DNA of 64,000 nucleotides from Oscarella lobularis (GCF_947507565.1 NC_089176.1:2418001-2482000), one strand, 5' to 3'; numbered from the stretch's first letter, positions 53,728 to 64,000 are shown. The notes: generated from the sequence alone by a model not told the origin. Translations and numbers: made by a program.

Positions 53728-56262
53728 TCAGGCGATTTGAGCCATTTTGACGAATTTTCCTATATTTGTTACGATAACCCCTTTCGCGCGCGCTTTCACG
53801 CGCAAATTTCGATCGTCCGTCACGAGAACGACTTCTCGCACGACGTCATTCTCCGTCGTTGACTCGACGACGTCACTCAGACGATGACAACTCTCAAGTA
53901 TGATGTCGTCGTTATTGCCGGAAATTTGCGACGAGTCCTGATCGCGAAAAGCGAGCGTCGACAGCCGATTGCCGTTGCTCGTCAAAACGCTGACGTTCGT
54001 CGACTTGCGCGCGAAACACGTCTCGACGTATAGGCTCGCCGCCGTCGCCACCTTCGTCGTGCGCTCTTTTCGTTTTTCCTTCTCCGCGGCGTCGTCGTCG
54101 TCGTTGACGGCTCCCTTTGATAGGCCGGATAATTCGTTGACGACGACGAGTGGTATCGCCACTGCAAACTTCTTCCCGTCGACGACTCTTCGTATCAAGT
54201 CGAAATGCTCGACGAAACAATTCGTGTCGGGCACGAGATATCGCGGGCGAATTCGCGACGGCGTTCTCGTCGCGGCGGCGACGAGCGCCTTCTGTCGATC
54301 GACGATATCGCGAATGTCGTCTTCGCGTTTCTGCTCTTTTGCCACTTGGACGGCGAGCGCTCGCTTCTTTGCGAGCAGTTCGCCGACGGCGTCGTCGTCG
54401 TCGACGGCGTCGGAAGAATCGGTCGACGCTTCTTCGCCTAATATTTCGACGTCGTTTTCGTTTTGTGATTCCGATTCGTGCTTCGGCGTCGGCGAATCGC
54501 TCGACGCTGCGACGACGACGCCGTTCTTTATGACTTCGTACTCGTTATTGGACCGTTGAAGAAGAGGCTCGGGATGAGTCGTCAGAAATTCGGCGAATCG
54601 TTTGAGACACTCCAGTCGAACGGCGTCGCCTCGAGCGCGATCGTCCAAGTTCCTTTCCTTTCGACTGTGCGACTCCTGTAGGGGAGAAAAACCGGCTAAA
54701 AGGACGTCTTCGTCCAACGCTAAAACAGACGGATCACCGTCTTCGAGACTATCATCAATATCAGATAGCAGAGAATTGATTAGAAGGCAAAACGACTGCA
54801 GAGGCAAAGCGGCGCGATCGGACAACCGCATCCACGTCCGATCGTCGTATCTCATCCACTCGGACAATATTTTCAGCGAGGGTAGAACGTCGCTTCGGTG
54901 GACGGCGTCCTCGTCGTGCGCCCGACGACAGAGCGCGCCGAAATAACGCACAGCCAGTTGAACGGCGTAGACGCGAGAGCTCGACTCGCGACTATTCCAC
55001 GAGGAATACATCACGATCGACGTCATGTGAAGAAGAGTCTTACGATCGAACGCCGTCGCAGAAGAGCGTTGGAAATCGTCGAGAAAACGACAAAGGAGAA
55101 TCGGAAAACGATCCAAGCCGACGCGAGTGAAGAGAAAGCCGTGGAGCGTGAGAAAACGCGTGACGATTCCCTTGAGAGACGACGACGACGGCGACGGCGA
55201 AGACGGAGACGAAATGTCCTTTTCCGGAGAGCCGTCGTTTTCGAACTCGACGCTCTCCCCTTCTTCGTCGACTTGAAAACCGTCAAAAATCCAAATTTCT
55301 CTCGGCGACGACGACGATCGACCTTTCTTTTGAGTCGTCGTCTTTCTCTCGTTTCGTCTCCTCCCCTTCTCCTCCTCCTGCGTCATATGTTTCTCCCGTC
55401 TCTTTGCGCTCTCGAACAACGCCATCAGCTTCTCGCGCGCGTTCACGTACGGCTTCGAAACGGCCAAACTTCTCACGTAATAGTACGTCGCGTCTAGTTT
55501 TCGATTCGTCAACGCTGCGATGACGGCCAATTGATTATAAGGCTTGCCGTTACGCGGCACGAGACTCTGGGCTTTCAAATAATACTTTCTCGCTAATCCA
55601 TAATCGGCGATATCCAAATAAGAGACTTCGTAACGAGCCAGATCTCCGAGACACATCAGAATTTTATGACTGTGAAGATGAGCGACGCGTTCTCGTCTCT
55701 TGCTCGGCGAAACGGTGATCAACGGATTGTATCGGTCGAAATCGAGCGACGACTCTTTTCGAATTTCTTCCAATAAATTTTCGTAGAATTCCATAGCCGA
55801 TTTGATGAAACTCGTTATCGATTCCGCGGCGTTCGTTTCGCGCCACTTTTTCATCCATTCGATGATTTGATAGAACGCCGATTTCCACGCGAGATCGACG
55901 ACGTCCTCCGCGTAGGCGACGTCGGGAAAATCGACTATGATTCGTCGACACGCGACTTCGAATTCGCGTCGAATTTCGAGCGTTTTCGGGTGCTCGCGTT
56001 TGGGATAGCGGGTTAGGAGGTCCGTGAGGGTCGCTTCGAGCTCGTGGAGACGCTCGAGAAGGCCGTTTTTACCTTTTTTCTCGTGAACGGCGTTCGGGAG
56101 CTTGGGGAGAGTCAAGACGCCTCGCGTGGATCGCTGGACGTCTTCTGGCGGTTTTAGACGTTCCGCCACTTCAAGGAGACGATCGTATGGCACGCGAATA
56201 ACGCCTAGCTTGTCAGCCTTCGCCTTTGCAGTCATTTTCTGCCTACTGGCGCATGCGTGCAT
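53728..56262 (-). CDS. SMG6: SMG6-type nonsense-mediated decay endonuclease, intronless and short
   Basis: SMG6 cuts mRNAs with premature stop codons using its C-terminal PIN domain. The 844-residue frame has no intron. The N-terminal half is the 14-3-3-like/TPR domain of EST1 proteins (for instance HKILMCLGDLARYEVSYLD, ARKYYLKAQSLVPRNGKPYN, NQLAVIAALTNRKLDATYYY), followed by an acidic insert and the helical hairpin. The PIN domain starts at RPRYLVPDTNCFVEHFDLI, with first catalytic Asp in VPDTN, VVVNELSGLSKG, a middle Asp pair in ISGNNDDIILESC and the last Asp in VLVTDDRNLRVKA; all catalytic acids of human SMG6 therefore appear kept. This excludes SMG5, whose PIN lacks them. Human SMG6 is 1419 residues; the long N-terminal arm with exon-junction-complex-binding motifs is absent here. 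Start may be M1 (56262) or M10. Confidence 0.93.
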   Translation of the reverse strand: MHACASRQKMTAKAKADKLGVIRVPYDRLLEVAERLKPPEDVQRSTRGVLTLPKLPNAVHEKKGKNGLLERLHELEATLTDLLTRYPKREHPKTLEIRREFEVACRRIIVDFPDVAYAEDVVDLAWKSAFYQIIEWMKKWRETNAAESITSFIKSAMEFYENLLEEIRKESSLDFDRYNPLITVSPSKRRERVAHLHSHKILMCLGDLARYEVSYLDIADYGLARKYYLKAQSLVPRNGKPYNQLAVIAALTNRKLDATYYYVRSLAVSKPYVNAREKLMALFESAKRREKHMTQEEEKGRRRNERKTTTQKKGRSSSSPREIWIFDGFQVDEEGESVEFENDGSPEKDISSPSSPSPSSSSLKGIVTRFLTLHGFLFTRVGLDRFPILLCRFLDDFQRSSATAFDRKTLLHMTSIVMYSSWNSRESSSRVYAVQLAVRYFGALCRRAHDEDAVHRSDVLPSLKILSEWMRYDDRTWMRLSDRAALPLQSFCLLINSLLSDIDDSLEDGDPSVLALDEDVLLAGFSPLQESHSRKERNLDDRARGDAVRLECLKRFAEFLTTHPEPLLQRSNNEYEVIKNGVVVAASSDSPTPKHESESQNENDVEILGEEASTDSSDAVDDDDAVGELLAKKRALAVQVAKEQKREDDIRDIVDRQKALVAAATRTPSRIRPRYLVPDTNCFVEHFDLIRRVVDGKKFAVAIPLVVVNELSGLSKGAVNDDDDAAEKEKRKERTTKVATAASLYVETCFARKSTNVSVLTSNGNRLSTLAFRDQDSSQISGNNDDIILESCHRLSDVVESTTENDVVREVVLVTDDRNLRVKARAKGVIVTNIGKFVKMAQIA

Positions 56263-56431
56263 TGATTTGGGAATCTCCCGCGCAGCAGCACATCCTGTGT
56301 CTACTGCCTAGAGAGTCCTTTGGTGCACTGTTGCAGCTAGAGCTCTGACTGTGCCCTCTTGAAGGGAAATCTCTTCTTGGGTGTGCTTCCGGAGTTTTCT
56401 TTTATCCGGGCTTTTACTTCTACTCTGTGCA
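56263..56431. promoter_or_regulatory. Divergent promoter region between SMG6 and the ELMOD gene
   Basis: 169 bp between start codons that point away from each other. No specific sites recognised. Confidence 0.4.
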
Positions 56432-57662
56432 ATGTCGTGGTGGAGAACTGTGCTGGCATCGCGATGGCGTGGTATTTTCAAATGGTTCCTACGACTTCTG
56501 ACTCGAAAATGCGAACTGGAACGCGTGTGCGAGCTCGAACGCTTCGGCGCGGCGAGAACTTGTGCAATCGGTGCGAAATTCCTCTTCTCGCCAGCTGCTT
56601 TTCATGGCCCTTTTTTGCAGAGAAATCGCTGCGGCTGTCCAAAAACCCCGTTAGTGCTGAACTTAGAAAAAATCGATCGTCTTCCTTATCATTTTGCTCT
56701 AATCAAGGAATTGAGACTTTATGCCGAAGATCCTGGAACTGACGTGGGTCAAGCTGTCGAGCACGTGCTCAACGTTAAGCAGATAGTGTCTCAGAAAAAC
56801 ATAAGGCATTAGAGTCTACCTCGAGCGCTTCAGATCAAATTACTGTACTGTTTTTTTAGTTTTGCTCAAGCGTTTGGTGTCTGCCTGTCTCAAATTGCCA
56901 GCGCGTCTCAATTGCTCGAAGAGGTTGAAGAGCGAAGAGGCGTGAAGTATTCTGAAGAGAATGAAGTGCACGAGAAATTATTACTGCAGGCAAATGACCA
57001 ATTATTAATTAATTAATTTTTTAAAGTTACCTCTTTTTAGCTGTGGACGGCTCTAATGCCAGGCCAAGAGCTTCAGTCTCGTCACACAAGCCAATGGGGC
57101 GAAATAGGATTTCAGGGAACTAATCCAGCCACAGATTTTAGAGGAATGGGATTATTGAGCTTAGAGAATCTAGTGTAAGGACATAGATAAAGGGGTATTG
57201 TATTATTTTATGTGTTATCAACTTTAGATACTTTTCTACAGAACATGGTGACGTAGCTAGAAAGGTTTTATCTCACTCTCATCATCCCAAATTGGGGTAA
57301 ATAAGTAGGTGTCTAAACGACTATGTATTCACTTTGCTCTCTTAGGTATTCCTTTGCTGTAGTCGGAATCAATTTGACTAGCTTGGCTCTAGAGCTTCTT
57401 CGTGAAGGGAGTCTTCGACGACATCTCTACAGCGAAGCATCCAAACGTAAAATTGACATGAAGCAATTCCACGAAGTCTACTGTAAGAACAAGTTAAACT
57501 GAAATCATTAATTAAAATCGTCTACCCCAAGGTACTCTGTTTCAAAAATTCAGCGCGTTTTGGCGAGACGAGGAGCCGGAAAACGTGATGGCATTCAACG
57601 CAATCAGAGCGAAATTCAAAACTCACATTATTAATCAACTGGAGGAGACATGTCAGCTCTAA
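56432..57662 (+). CDS. ELMOD: ELMO domain-containing protein (ELMOD1/2 type, Arf-family GAP)
   Basis: ELMOD1/2 proteins stimulate GTP hydrolysis by Arl2 and Arf family GTPases. The start at ATG 56432 gives MSWWRTVLASRWRGIFKWFL and LLTRKCELERVCELERFGAA, like the N-terminus of ELMOD1/2. Then come FGVCLSQIA (exon from 56860), LWTALMPGQELQSRHTSQWG (exon from 57041), EIGFQGTNPATDFRGMGLLS with the Arg of the GAP motif in FRGMG, LENLVYFSTEHGD, HHPKLGYSFAVVGINLTSLA and near the end FWRDEEPENVMAFNAIRAKF, stop TAA 57660-57662. Introns 56806-56859 and 56990-57040 both start with GC, the second with good consensus (CAG|GCAAAT). An in-frame GTG upstream (56381) is not needed. Tail-to-tail with SLC39A13, 95 bp apart. 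Confidence 0.92.
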
Positions 57663-57757
57663 CTCCTTCTACAACACTGAATGACCACACGTATACTTAC
57701 GTACAAACATACGCGAAAATCAGTTAGCACTGTCGTGAGACTGTGGCTGGTCTGCGC

Positions 57758-58822
57758 TCACTCCAAAAACGTGACCGCGCCCATGAGCAGCATGCCCCCT
57801 GTAATGCCAATCAATTGTTTACACGTGTCAGCAAACTTCGTCTCTTTCAGCAGCTCGGGTAGCACGGTTACCATGCTCACGTAGACGAATCCGCCCGCCG
57901 TGAAGGGTAGTATCCACGCCGTCGTATTGGCGAAATCGTGAGCGATGAGACCGGCCGCGGCGCCAATAAGACCGCCGGATGCCGTCGCAATCTGGGCCTT
58001 GGCTGCCGACCAGTGATCGAAACCGGCGTTGAGAAGAATGGCGAAGTCGCCAATTTCGTGCGGCAGCTCGTGCAGGAGTATGGTGATAGTGGTGAGAACG
58101 CCCACCTTGAAGCCGAGCAAATAGGCGGCACTCAGTGCAAGGCCATGGGTGATGTTGTCAGCGCAATTTGCCGCCAAATTCAGGTAGCCGCTTACATTCA
58201 CCTTGGTCACAACGTCACCGTTGGAAATACTGGTGTCGCTGTCACGTGACTCTTGCACTGCACCCGTACGATGACGAACTTTTCCATTGACGTCATCGCA
58301 ATCGTCTAGCTTTTGTTGCGAAGCATTCGTCGTCGTCGTATCGGTGACGTCATCGCAATCTTGCGCCTTCTCCTCCTCCGACGACGATTCGTTGGCGAGT
58401 TTCTCGATCACGAGAAAAATGACGAAGCCGCCGATAATCCACAATTCGCTCGCGCCGGCGCCGTGCGCTTGCGCCGCCCACGTCTCGGGTAGGAGATGAA
58501 GGAAGACGTCGCCGAGAAGGCCTCCGGCGGCGAAGCTGAGCAAAAATCGATGCAGCGACGGCGATTTCGTCGGCGAATAATCGAGACCGATGAGTAGGAG
58601 GGGAAAAATGCCCGTCGCGCCGACGAGAGCGGCCGAAGCGAGCGTCGCGATCCATATCGATAGGCTCGATTCGCGTCGTTTCGGCGATGGGATCGCGGTG
58701 GCGGTGGAGGCGACGACGTCTTCGTTGCACTCGGGCGGATTCCACTCTCGTTCGCAATCGCTGCACGCCGACGACGTGGCGACGAGCGCGATGACGAAAA
58801 GACACTGCATTTGCGACTTCAT
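57758..58822 (-). CDS. SLC39A13: ZIP zinc transporter, ZIP13/ZIP7 (LIV-1) subgroup
   Basis: ZIP13 moves zinc out of Golgi/vesicle stores into the cytosol. The 354-residue frame has no intron (human ZIP13 has 371). A signal peptide (MKSQMQCLFVIALVATSSAC) precedes a short Cys-containing luminal segment. About eight membrane segments follow, beginning with IATLASAALVGATGIFPLLL; LLGDVFLHLLPETW is typical of the subgroup. A cytosolic loop of about 70 residues is rich in Asp, Ser and Thr, without the long His-rich run of ZIP7. The zinc site in segments 4 and 5 is present: NCADNITHGLAL (His in THG) and LLHELPHEIGDFAILL (the HELPHEIGDF signature of LIV-1 members). FDHWSAAKAQIATASGGLIG and LPFTAGGFVYV also match ZIP13. 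Head-to-head with the MICAL-like gene. Confidence 0.92.
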   Translation of the reverse strand: MKSQMQCLFVIALVATSSACSDCEREWNPPECNEDVVASTATAIPSPKRRESSLSIWIATLASAALVGATGIFPLLLIGLDYSPTKSPSLHRFLLSFAAGGLLGDVFLHLLPETWAAQAHGAGASELWIIGGFVIFLVIEKLANESSSEEEKAQDCDDVTDTTTTNASQQKLDDCDDVNGKVRHRTGAVQESRDSDTSISNGDVVTKVNVSGYLNLAANCADNITHGLALSAAYLLGFKVGVLTTITILLHELPHEIGDFAILLNAGFDHWSAAKAQIATASGGLIGAAAGLIAHDFANTTAWILPFTAGGFVYVSMVTVLPELLKETKFADTCKQLIGITGGMLLMGAVTFLE

Positions 58823-59115
58823 CGCGCTGTCTCAGGCCGTAGACGGTGACTGCTGCACTGGGAAACGAAGGAGTGCTGTTGGAGCGTAGGTGTGACGTTG
58901 TGTGAGGGTCATGTGACGCGACGCTGTTTATGTTTACGTGCAGCCAAGGGGCGCTAAGTTGTGCACGACTTTTTAATAATCCGCCACTTTCATAGTCTTT
59001 ATTCGCGAGCTTTGCGACGGCGTCGTCGCTTGGCGGCACTTGGAATATCCGGGCGGTGGAAAACGGCACTCCCCGTATAGGCCTTTCCTCTTCTCGGACT
59101 TTGACCTCCGCTTTC
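58823..59115. promoter_or_regulatory. Divergent promoter region between SLC39A13 and the MICAL-like gene
   Basis: 293 bp between opposed start codons. An upstream in-frame ATG at 59056 could lengthen the MICAL-like protein by 20 residues and shorten this region. No sites recognised. Confidence 0.4.
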
Positions 59116-62100
59116 ATGGCGCTAAAAGGCGTACGTGCTCTTCAGGCTTGGTGTGCCAAACAGTGCGAGAACTATCCGAACGTCTCGATTACCAACATGA
59201 CGACGTCGTTTCGCGACGGCCTCGCATTCTGCGCGATCATTCACCGATACCGACCCGATCTCATGTAAACGAATCAGTCTACTTTGATGCTCGCCCCCTT
59301 TCACTGTGTCCTATTCGTAGCGACTTCGAATCACTTTCGCCGAACGACATCGCGGGAAACAATAGCCTGGTAATAATCCGAAACCGGATCTGGGCGACTA
59401 ATTAAACTTGAAAGAATAAACTTCACATCCGGGAAACCTTTTTAAATGAAGCACTTGATGGATAATCAGAATCAGCGTTGATTGAGTCCTTTATATTTTA
59501 ATTATTTTATGTGGATCTTTCCGTGGGAGGGGGATATTTCTTTACTCAACTATTGATTACGTCTTTTTGATCTAGGCTTTTGACGTCGCCGAGTCAAAGC
59601 TTGGTATCTGTGCGCTACTTGATGCTGAAGACATGGTTGCCATGAAGGTTCCCGACAAGCTGAGCGTGTGCACGTACGTGTCGCAGTACTACAACTATTT
59701 CAACGGAATGACGCCGAGTGCTGGATTGGGACGAATTCGCACGACGGCGAGCGGAGACGCCGAGAACGCCAACGCCACCGCCGCAAAAAAGAAGAAAACC
59801 GAGGAAGTAGTCAAAGAGAAGAAAAAGCCGGAAGACGTCGCTGGCAAGGAGAACGCGAAGACGGCGAGCGATAGAGTGGGACGGGAGAACGGAGAAAAAG
59901 CGTCGGCGAATCCAACTGGGGAAAAGAAGCAACCGTTCGTTTTTCGGTCACGATTGAAGACGACGGAAAAGATGGAGGTCGACGAGAGCGAAAAGAAAAG
60001 CGAGTCAGTCGGCGGACTCCCAAAGCCAAGCGGCAAAGGTTCCGCCAACGAAAAGATGAGCGATTCGGCGGCGACGGCGACGGCGGCGACGAAACACGAA
60101 CGCTCTTTTCCTATTGAACAGAAGAGTGAACCGATTGTGAGAAATAGAGTAGTTACGACTGATGAGAAGACTACCACCAAAGTGGGGTTAGCGGCGTCTG
60201 CTTGGGGAAAGACCGGTGATGACAATAAAGAGGAGTTGCGTTCTCAGACGATCGAGGTGGCGGCGATGCCGTCTCGCGACGTCGCGAAGGAGGAGGAGAA
60301 GGGCGGGAAAACGGACGTTGCCGCCGCTCAGACGATAACGTCGTTCTTGAGTCGACTTCAGCAGAAGGAAGCGAAGAAGGTGGAGGCCACGACAAAGGAA
60401 CCGGAGAAGAAAGTCGACGAGGAGACGTCCAAGGTCGCAGCAAAGGAAGTCGACGAGTCGAAGTCAAGAAAGAATATAGCGAGACGAAACTTCTTTTCTT
60501 CCCCTCCTCCGTCTTCTCAACCTCAACAGGTAAAGAAGATGGTTACCGTGGAAACGACATGGTGATTTGCTTTTCTTTCCTTAGCTTACGGACAAATCCG
60601 ACGTCAAGTCGGAGAGGACGGAAGCGAAACGAGACGACGTCGTGGTTGAGCCGTCAACGGAAGTAAAACGCGTCGACGAAGCAAAGGCGGAGCAAGAGAA
60701 GACCGTCGCTCCCCAGGAAAAAAAAATGAGCAAGCCTGAAGATGCCATGCCCGTCGCTCCACCGAGAAAATCGCTACGAAGAAAAACGGCGCAAAAGTCA
60801 GACGAGAAGACCTCAGCGGCAGAAGAGAACAAACCCCCCTCGGCAGCGGCGATCCTACACCCAATTTCTCACGTCCAAAAACCGCCGCCTAGAAAAGAGA
60901 ATCAAGATCAGACCGTACCCGAATTTCTTCTCGCGAAAGAAAAGATCCTATCTGGCGTCTCACCCCACGCGTCACCCCGAGCCTCCCCGCGCGTTTCACC
61001 GCGCGGTTCTCCCATTCCCGCGTCGAGAGGAGCGGCGGCGCGAGACGAGCTGCCCAAGCCGGTGCCTCGAGCGAGGGTAGGCCCCCGCGCGCCGCCGCCG
61101 AAAAAACAGGAGGAGGAGGACGCGGTTAAAAAGGAGCTGGAAGCGGTGCGATCGCGCGTGCGAAGAAAATCGCCGTGGCGAAGGAAAGACGAAGATAGAG
61201 CCGACTCGGAGGAGCCGAAAACCGACGAGACCGGATCTGAAAAAGAAGACCCTTCGAAAGGAGAAAACGAGACGTCGTCTCATCCGACTCCTTCGCCCAG
61301 AATCAAACGTTCCGCTCCCTCGTCGCCGTCGAATCAAGTCGCGCAGCCGGCTGAATCAAAGCCATTCGACGTGAAACTCAAACGAGTTGCGCCTCGACCG
61401 CCGACGAACGACGGCGGCGAAAAACCGTCGCCGCCTCCCGTGCGTCCGTCTCGCCCGCCGTCGCCGCCGCGTCAAGACTCAAGAGAAGATCTCACCAAGG
61501 CGAACAAGAGGCCGGCTCCGCGTCCACCGCAGCCGCGCGTCGTTCCAAAAGACGTCAGTTCGAACGAGACGAAACGAAAGGCGAAGCGTCAGGCGCCGCC
61601 GCGTCCCGCCGGCAGTCCGGCGTTGATATCGCGTATGCAGCTGACGGATCGCGGAAGAGCGTACAGTCGACGGCAGGTGATCGAGAGGAGTCAAGCGGCA
61701 GCGGGGAGAACGCCGCCCGAACGACCGCTTCCGTATACGGGCGGGCCGGCGGGAAAGCGACCGGCGCCGAAGCCGCCTCCGATTGAGAGAAAGGAAGAGT
61801 TGGATGAGAAGATGACGTTGATCGAGGCGCGTCAGGAGTTGCATCAGTTGAGAATGGGGCAGAAGAAGTTGGAGGAGAGGGGGCCCGAGTTGGAGGAGCA
61901 GTGTAGGAATATGATGGACGGTAAAAGAGAATCTGCTTGAGATGTCACTTCATTTGTTTTTTCTTAGAGAAAGATGAGGAGGAGGATGGCGACGACGAGC
62001 TCATGAGTGAGTGGTTTACGTTGGTCAATGAGAAAAATCGGCTCATCAGACGTGAAGGAGAATTAGTCTACATGTAAGAAAAAATAATCGTTAGTTAGTC

Positions 62101-62582
62101 CGGTTGGTCTGTGCATAAGCCTTTATCTGTAGTATCAGTGATTTGGAATTGGTTGAAAAGCATGCTCAGGTTGAAGCTAAAGTTCGTCTTAAAATGTCCA
62201 TACCCGGTGAGATTTACTTCTTATGATACTTATTAATTAACACTTTTGAACTCAACTATGGGTTTTTTAGACAACAAAAAGACGGCTCGGGATAGGAGAG
62301 AAGAGGAACGACTCATTAAAGAAATGATTGATTTAGTTGAGAAAAGAAACACGTTGCTTGAGCAGCTTGAAGAGGAACGGTTGAGGTAATAATACATAGA
62401 GGAAAAGGTTCAATTTTCCTACTTCTCTTCTAGGGAAATTGAAGAGGATAAAAAGGTGCAAGCTGCCATAGAGAAAAAAGGTAAGCTTACTGACGCTTTG
62501 CTGGAATGACATTCATTGATTGCGGGTGTTAGGATATAAGAAAACAGACGGTCCAAAAAGGCCATCGAAATGGTTTACATAA
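59116..62582 (+). CDS. MICAL-like protein: CH domain, long disordered linker, C-terminal bMERB domain; no LIM domain
   Basis: MICALL proteins link Rab8/10/13-type GTPases to membrane recycling and actin. The N-terminus is a calponin-homology domain close to [42 protein letters not shown] (exon ending about 59266), [20 protein letters not shown] (exon 59320 onward), [20 protein letters not shown] and [12 protein letters not shown] disordered region of about 700 residues follows, rich in Lys, Glu, Pro and Ser with many PPRP-type and PKPPP segments that could bind SH3 domains. The C-terminus is a bMERB coiled coil: [79 protein letters not shown], ending ...PSKWFT at TAA 62580-62582. No Cys/His pattern of a LIM domain lies between CH and bMERB, where MICALL1/2 have one. 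EHBP1 also lacks LIM, but has an N-terminal C2 domain absent here. Confidence 0.88.
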
Positions 62583-63364
62583 GCGAGGGTAGAAAGACTT
62601 TCTTATTTTTCTTTACCTAGCGTTAGAACGAGTGATACGTGCATTTATAATAAAGTCCTGTAGACAGTAGATGAGCGTTTTATTTCGAGCGTTGGGAGCA
62701 TTTAACCTACCCTAGGTAGAGACCTGCACTAACTAACTGCGGATGTCAGCCTTAAGATGTAGTGTAAATCAGAGCCCGTACTTCTACTAGTATGTACAGG
62801 TCTGGCCGAGCTCGACCCAGACTCTTTTACACATGCTATTGTTTGACAGGCTGTCTTTCAAGTTACAGATTAAAAATCCAACAGTCAGAACGGACTAATG
62901 CAGGTTTAACAACGATAGGGTGGCTACTAAAAAGTGTGCCTACTGTAGTAAAATTTAGTTTCCTGATCTAATAAGGCCCCCCTTTCTTACTGCAAACATC
63001 GAAGGTGCCATTGCAATCAGAATGGCACCATGCAATCGGAAGACGTAGACGAACGACTCAGCATAGGCCCGAGCGACGTCCGAACGCCGAACGTCTTCTG
63101 CATGTAGTTGAGTACCCGGATATCTCTACGTATACCCATAAATTTACTAAAATTTAAAACAAAGTGGTTGGGGAATAAAGCAGCCAAACTGTGACTCATA
63201 TGATACTGAGGCTATAGTTTTCACTAAAAATAGTACTCCTCTAACAATAAGAACCTAAAGGTACATTACTACAGTATGTGCGCGCAATACTCACTGGCTC
63301 TAAAGAAGGTAGCAAACAATCAATGTAACTACGATGGAGACGAACACGTACGATTAATTACTCA
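62583..63364. other. Intergenic region between two convergent genes
   Basis: About 780 bp with short frames only (for example 63017-63199 on minus) that resemble nothing known. It should contain two 3' UTRs. An AATAAA-like signal (aataaag, about 62650) follows the MICAL-like stop. Confidence 0.5.
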
Positions 63365-64000
63365 CTATTGAAATTGAGACTCCAAAATTCTTTTTGCTTT
63401 TCCTCCTTTTTCAATATCACCTAAAGCACTGATCAGCTTTCCTATTGTGGCCGCTTCACCTAATTTCGCAGTCCACTTCTCCACCAAAAGGAAAAACTTC
63501 ATACGAAGCTTTTTTTCTTTGTAATCGGTGCAAAATTGCTGTCCCTCAGCATGCTTCCAGCCAAACGCCATAGCCAGTTCGACTAATTCATCCTCATTCT
63601 CAACTATTGAGCTTTTCAAGGCGTTGATGTGTTTCTCCTCGACTATTTGAGTCTCGAAAGAGACACCTACAGCAAAGGTGAGCAAAAAAGCATTCAATTT
63701 GATTACATACAATCAGATGAATCAGACGTCACAGCGATTGCTTGTGCCGCGTGGTCATCTCCTGAACGCGAGACCGGATCTTCCTAAATTTGGTTGTCAG
63801 CATAACACAATACAGTATAGCACAATAAATTCTAAGTGTACTTGACACTCCAAAACTTCAATTGACGGAACGTCGTCGCGTAGTACGGCAAGAATATCTC
63901 GCAAGCCCAACTCACGCGCACAGGATGCAAACAAGGGTATCTTCGCGTCTAGTCCCTCGCTCCACCTGGCGAGAAAACGTCCAGGACAGTCTTTACAAAT
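63365..64000 (-). CDS. C-terminal part of a second Roco/death-domain protein; gene continues off the right edge
   Basis: Three minus-strand exons are visible. The first (64000 to about 63846) codes the end of a death-fold domain: FLARWSEGLDAKIPLFASC, ARELGLRDILAVLRDDVPSI, matching in position the first death domain of the ankyrin-Roco gene at 10477-22278 (ILRIWNN...CLRKCDLLAAMYVLHCDVP). A short linker exon follows (EDPVSRSGDDHAAQAIAVTS, about 63785-63720). The last exon codes a second death-fold domain starting IVEEKHINALKS and including VEKWTAKLGEAATIGKLISA and LGDIEKGGKAKRIL, which aligns with the last domain of the other gene (VVEERHIDCLEK, VTKKWTDIKG, EKKGAALKVL). It ends at 63365. The upstream architecture (ankyrin, Roc, COR) cannot be seen; paralogy predicts it. 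Confidence 0.75.

Noticed and set aside
53969-55497. Plus-strand frames opposite SMG6
   Set aside because: Shadow frames with Arg/Ser bias; SMG6 on the minus strand explains the region fully.

Overview
The window looks like nuclear DNA from an early-branching animal with a compact genome. The evidence is a set of animal genes with clear orthologues (SMURF, POLG2, BRAT1, WDR90, CEP41, SETX, SMG6, SLC39A13, a MICAL-like protein), introns mostly of 45-60 nt, and intergenic gaps often below 300 bp. A sponge, perhaps a homoscleromorph such as Oscarella, fits best, but that placement is inference. No bacterial operon, CRISPR array or confident RNA gene was seen.

Layout, left to right. BRAT1 3' end (+, 1-415); a 1.7 kb stretch without a recognisable gene; ferredoxin/adrenodoxin reductase (-, 2101-3462); POLG2 (+, to 5400); a 20-exon SMURF-type HECT ubiquitin ligase (+, 5542-10163); a giant ankyrin-Roc-COR-death domain gene (+, 10477-22278); 2.8 kb of non-coding DNA with hairpins; ACTR8 (-, 25128-27500); WDR90 (-, 27653-43556), which holds a 7.1 kb minisatellite in one intron; EVG1/C22orf23 (+, 43661-44591); SETX (-, 44633-51673); CEP41 (+, 51933-53637); SMG6 (-, 53728-56262); an ELMO-domain gene (+, 56432-57662); SLC39A13/ZIP13 (-, 57758-58822); a CH + bMERB gene of the MICAL-like family (+, 59116-62582); and the 3' end of a second death-domain gene (-, 63365-64000), a paralogue of the giant ankyrin gene.

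From WDR90 to the MICAL-like gene eight genes alternate strand without exception, so each is head-to-head with one neighbour and tail-to-tail with the other. Three of them (WDR90, EVG1, CEP41) belong to cilium/centriole families. The most unusual locus is the ankyrin-Roc-COR-death gene. It has one exon per ankyrin repeat, a ten-exon block of about 1.64 kb present three times in tandem, an apparent -1 frame change at an A-rich slip site inside COR, and two consecutive death-fold domains. It lacks the kinase that DAPK proteins carry. The paralogous C-terminus at the right edge suggests a local family of Roco-like death-fold signalling proteins.

Intron-exon calls were made by eye from family alignment in memory and GT-AG or GC-AG boundaries. 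Exon lists are exact where given; whole-gene spans include introns.
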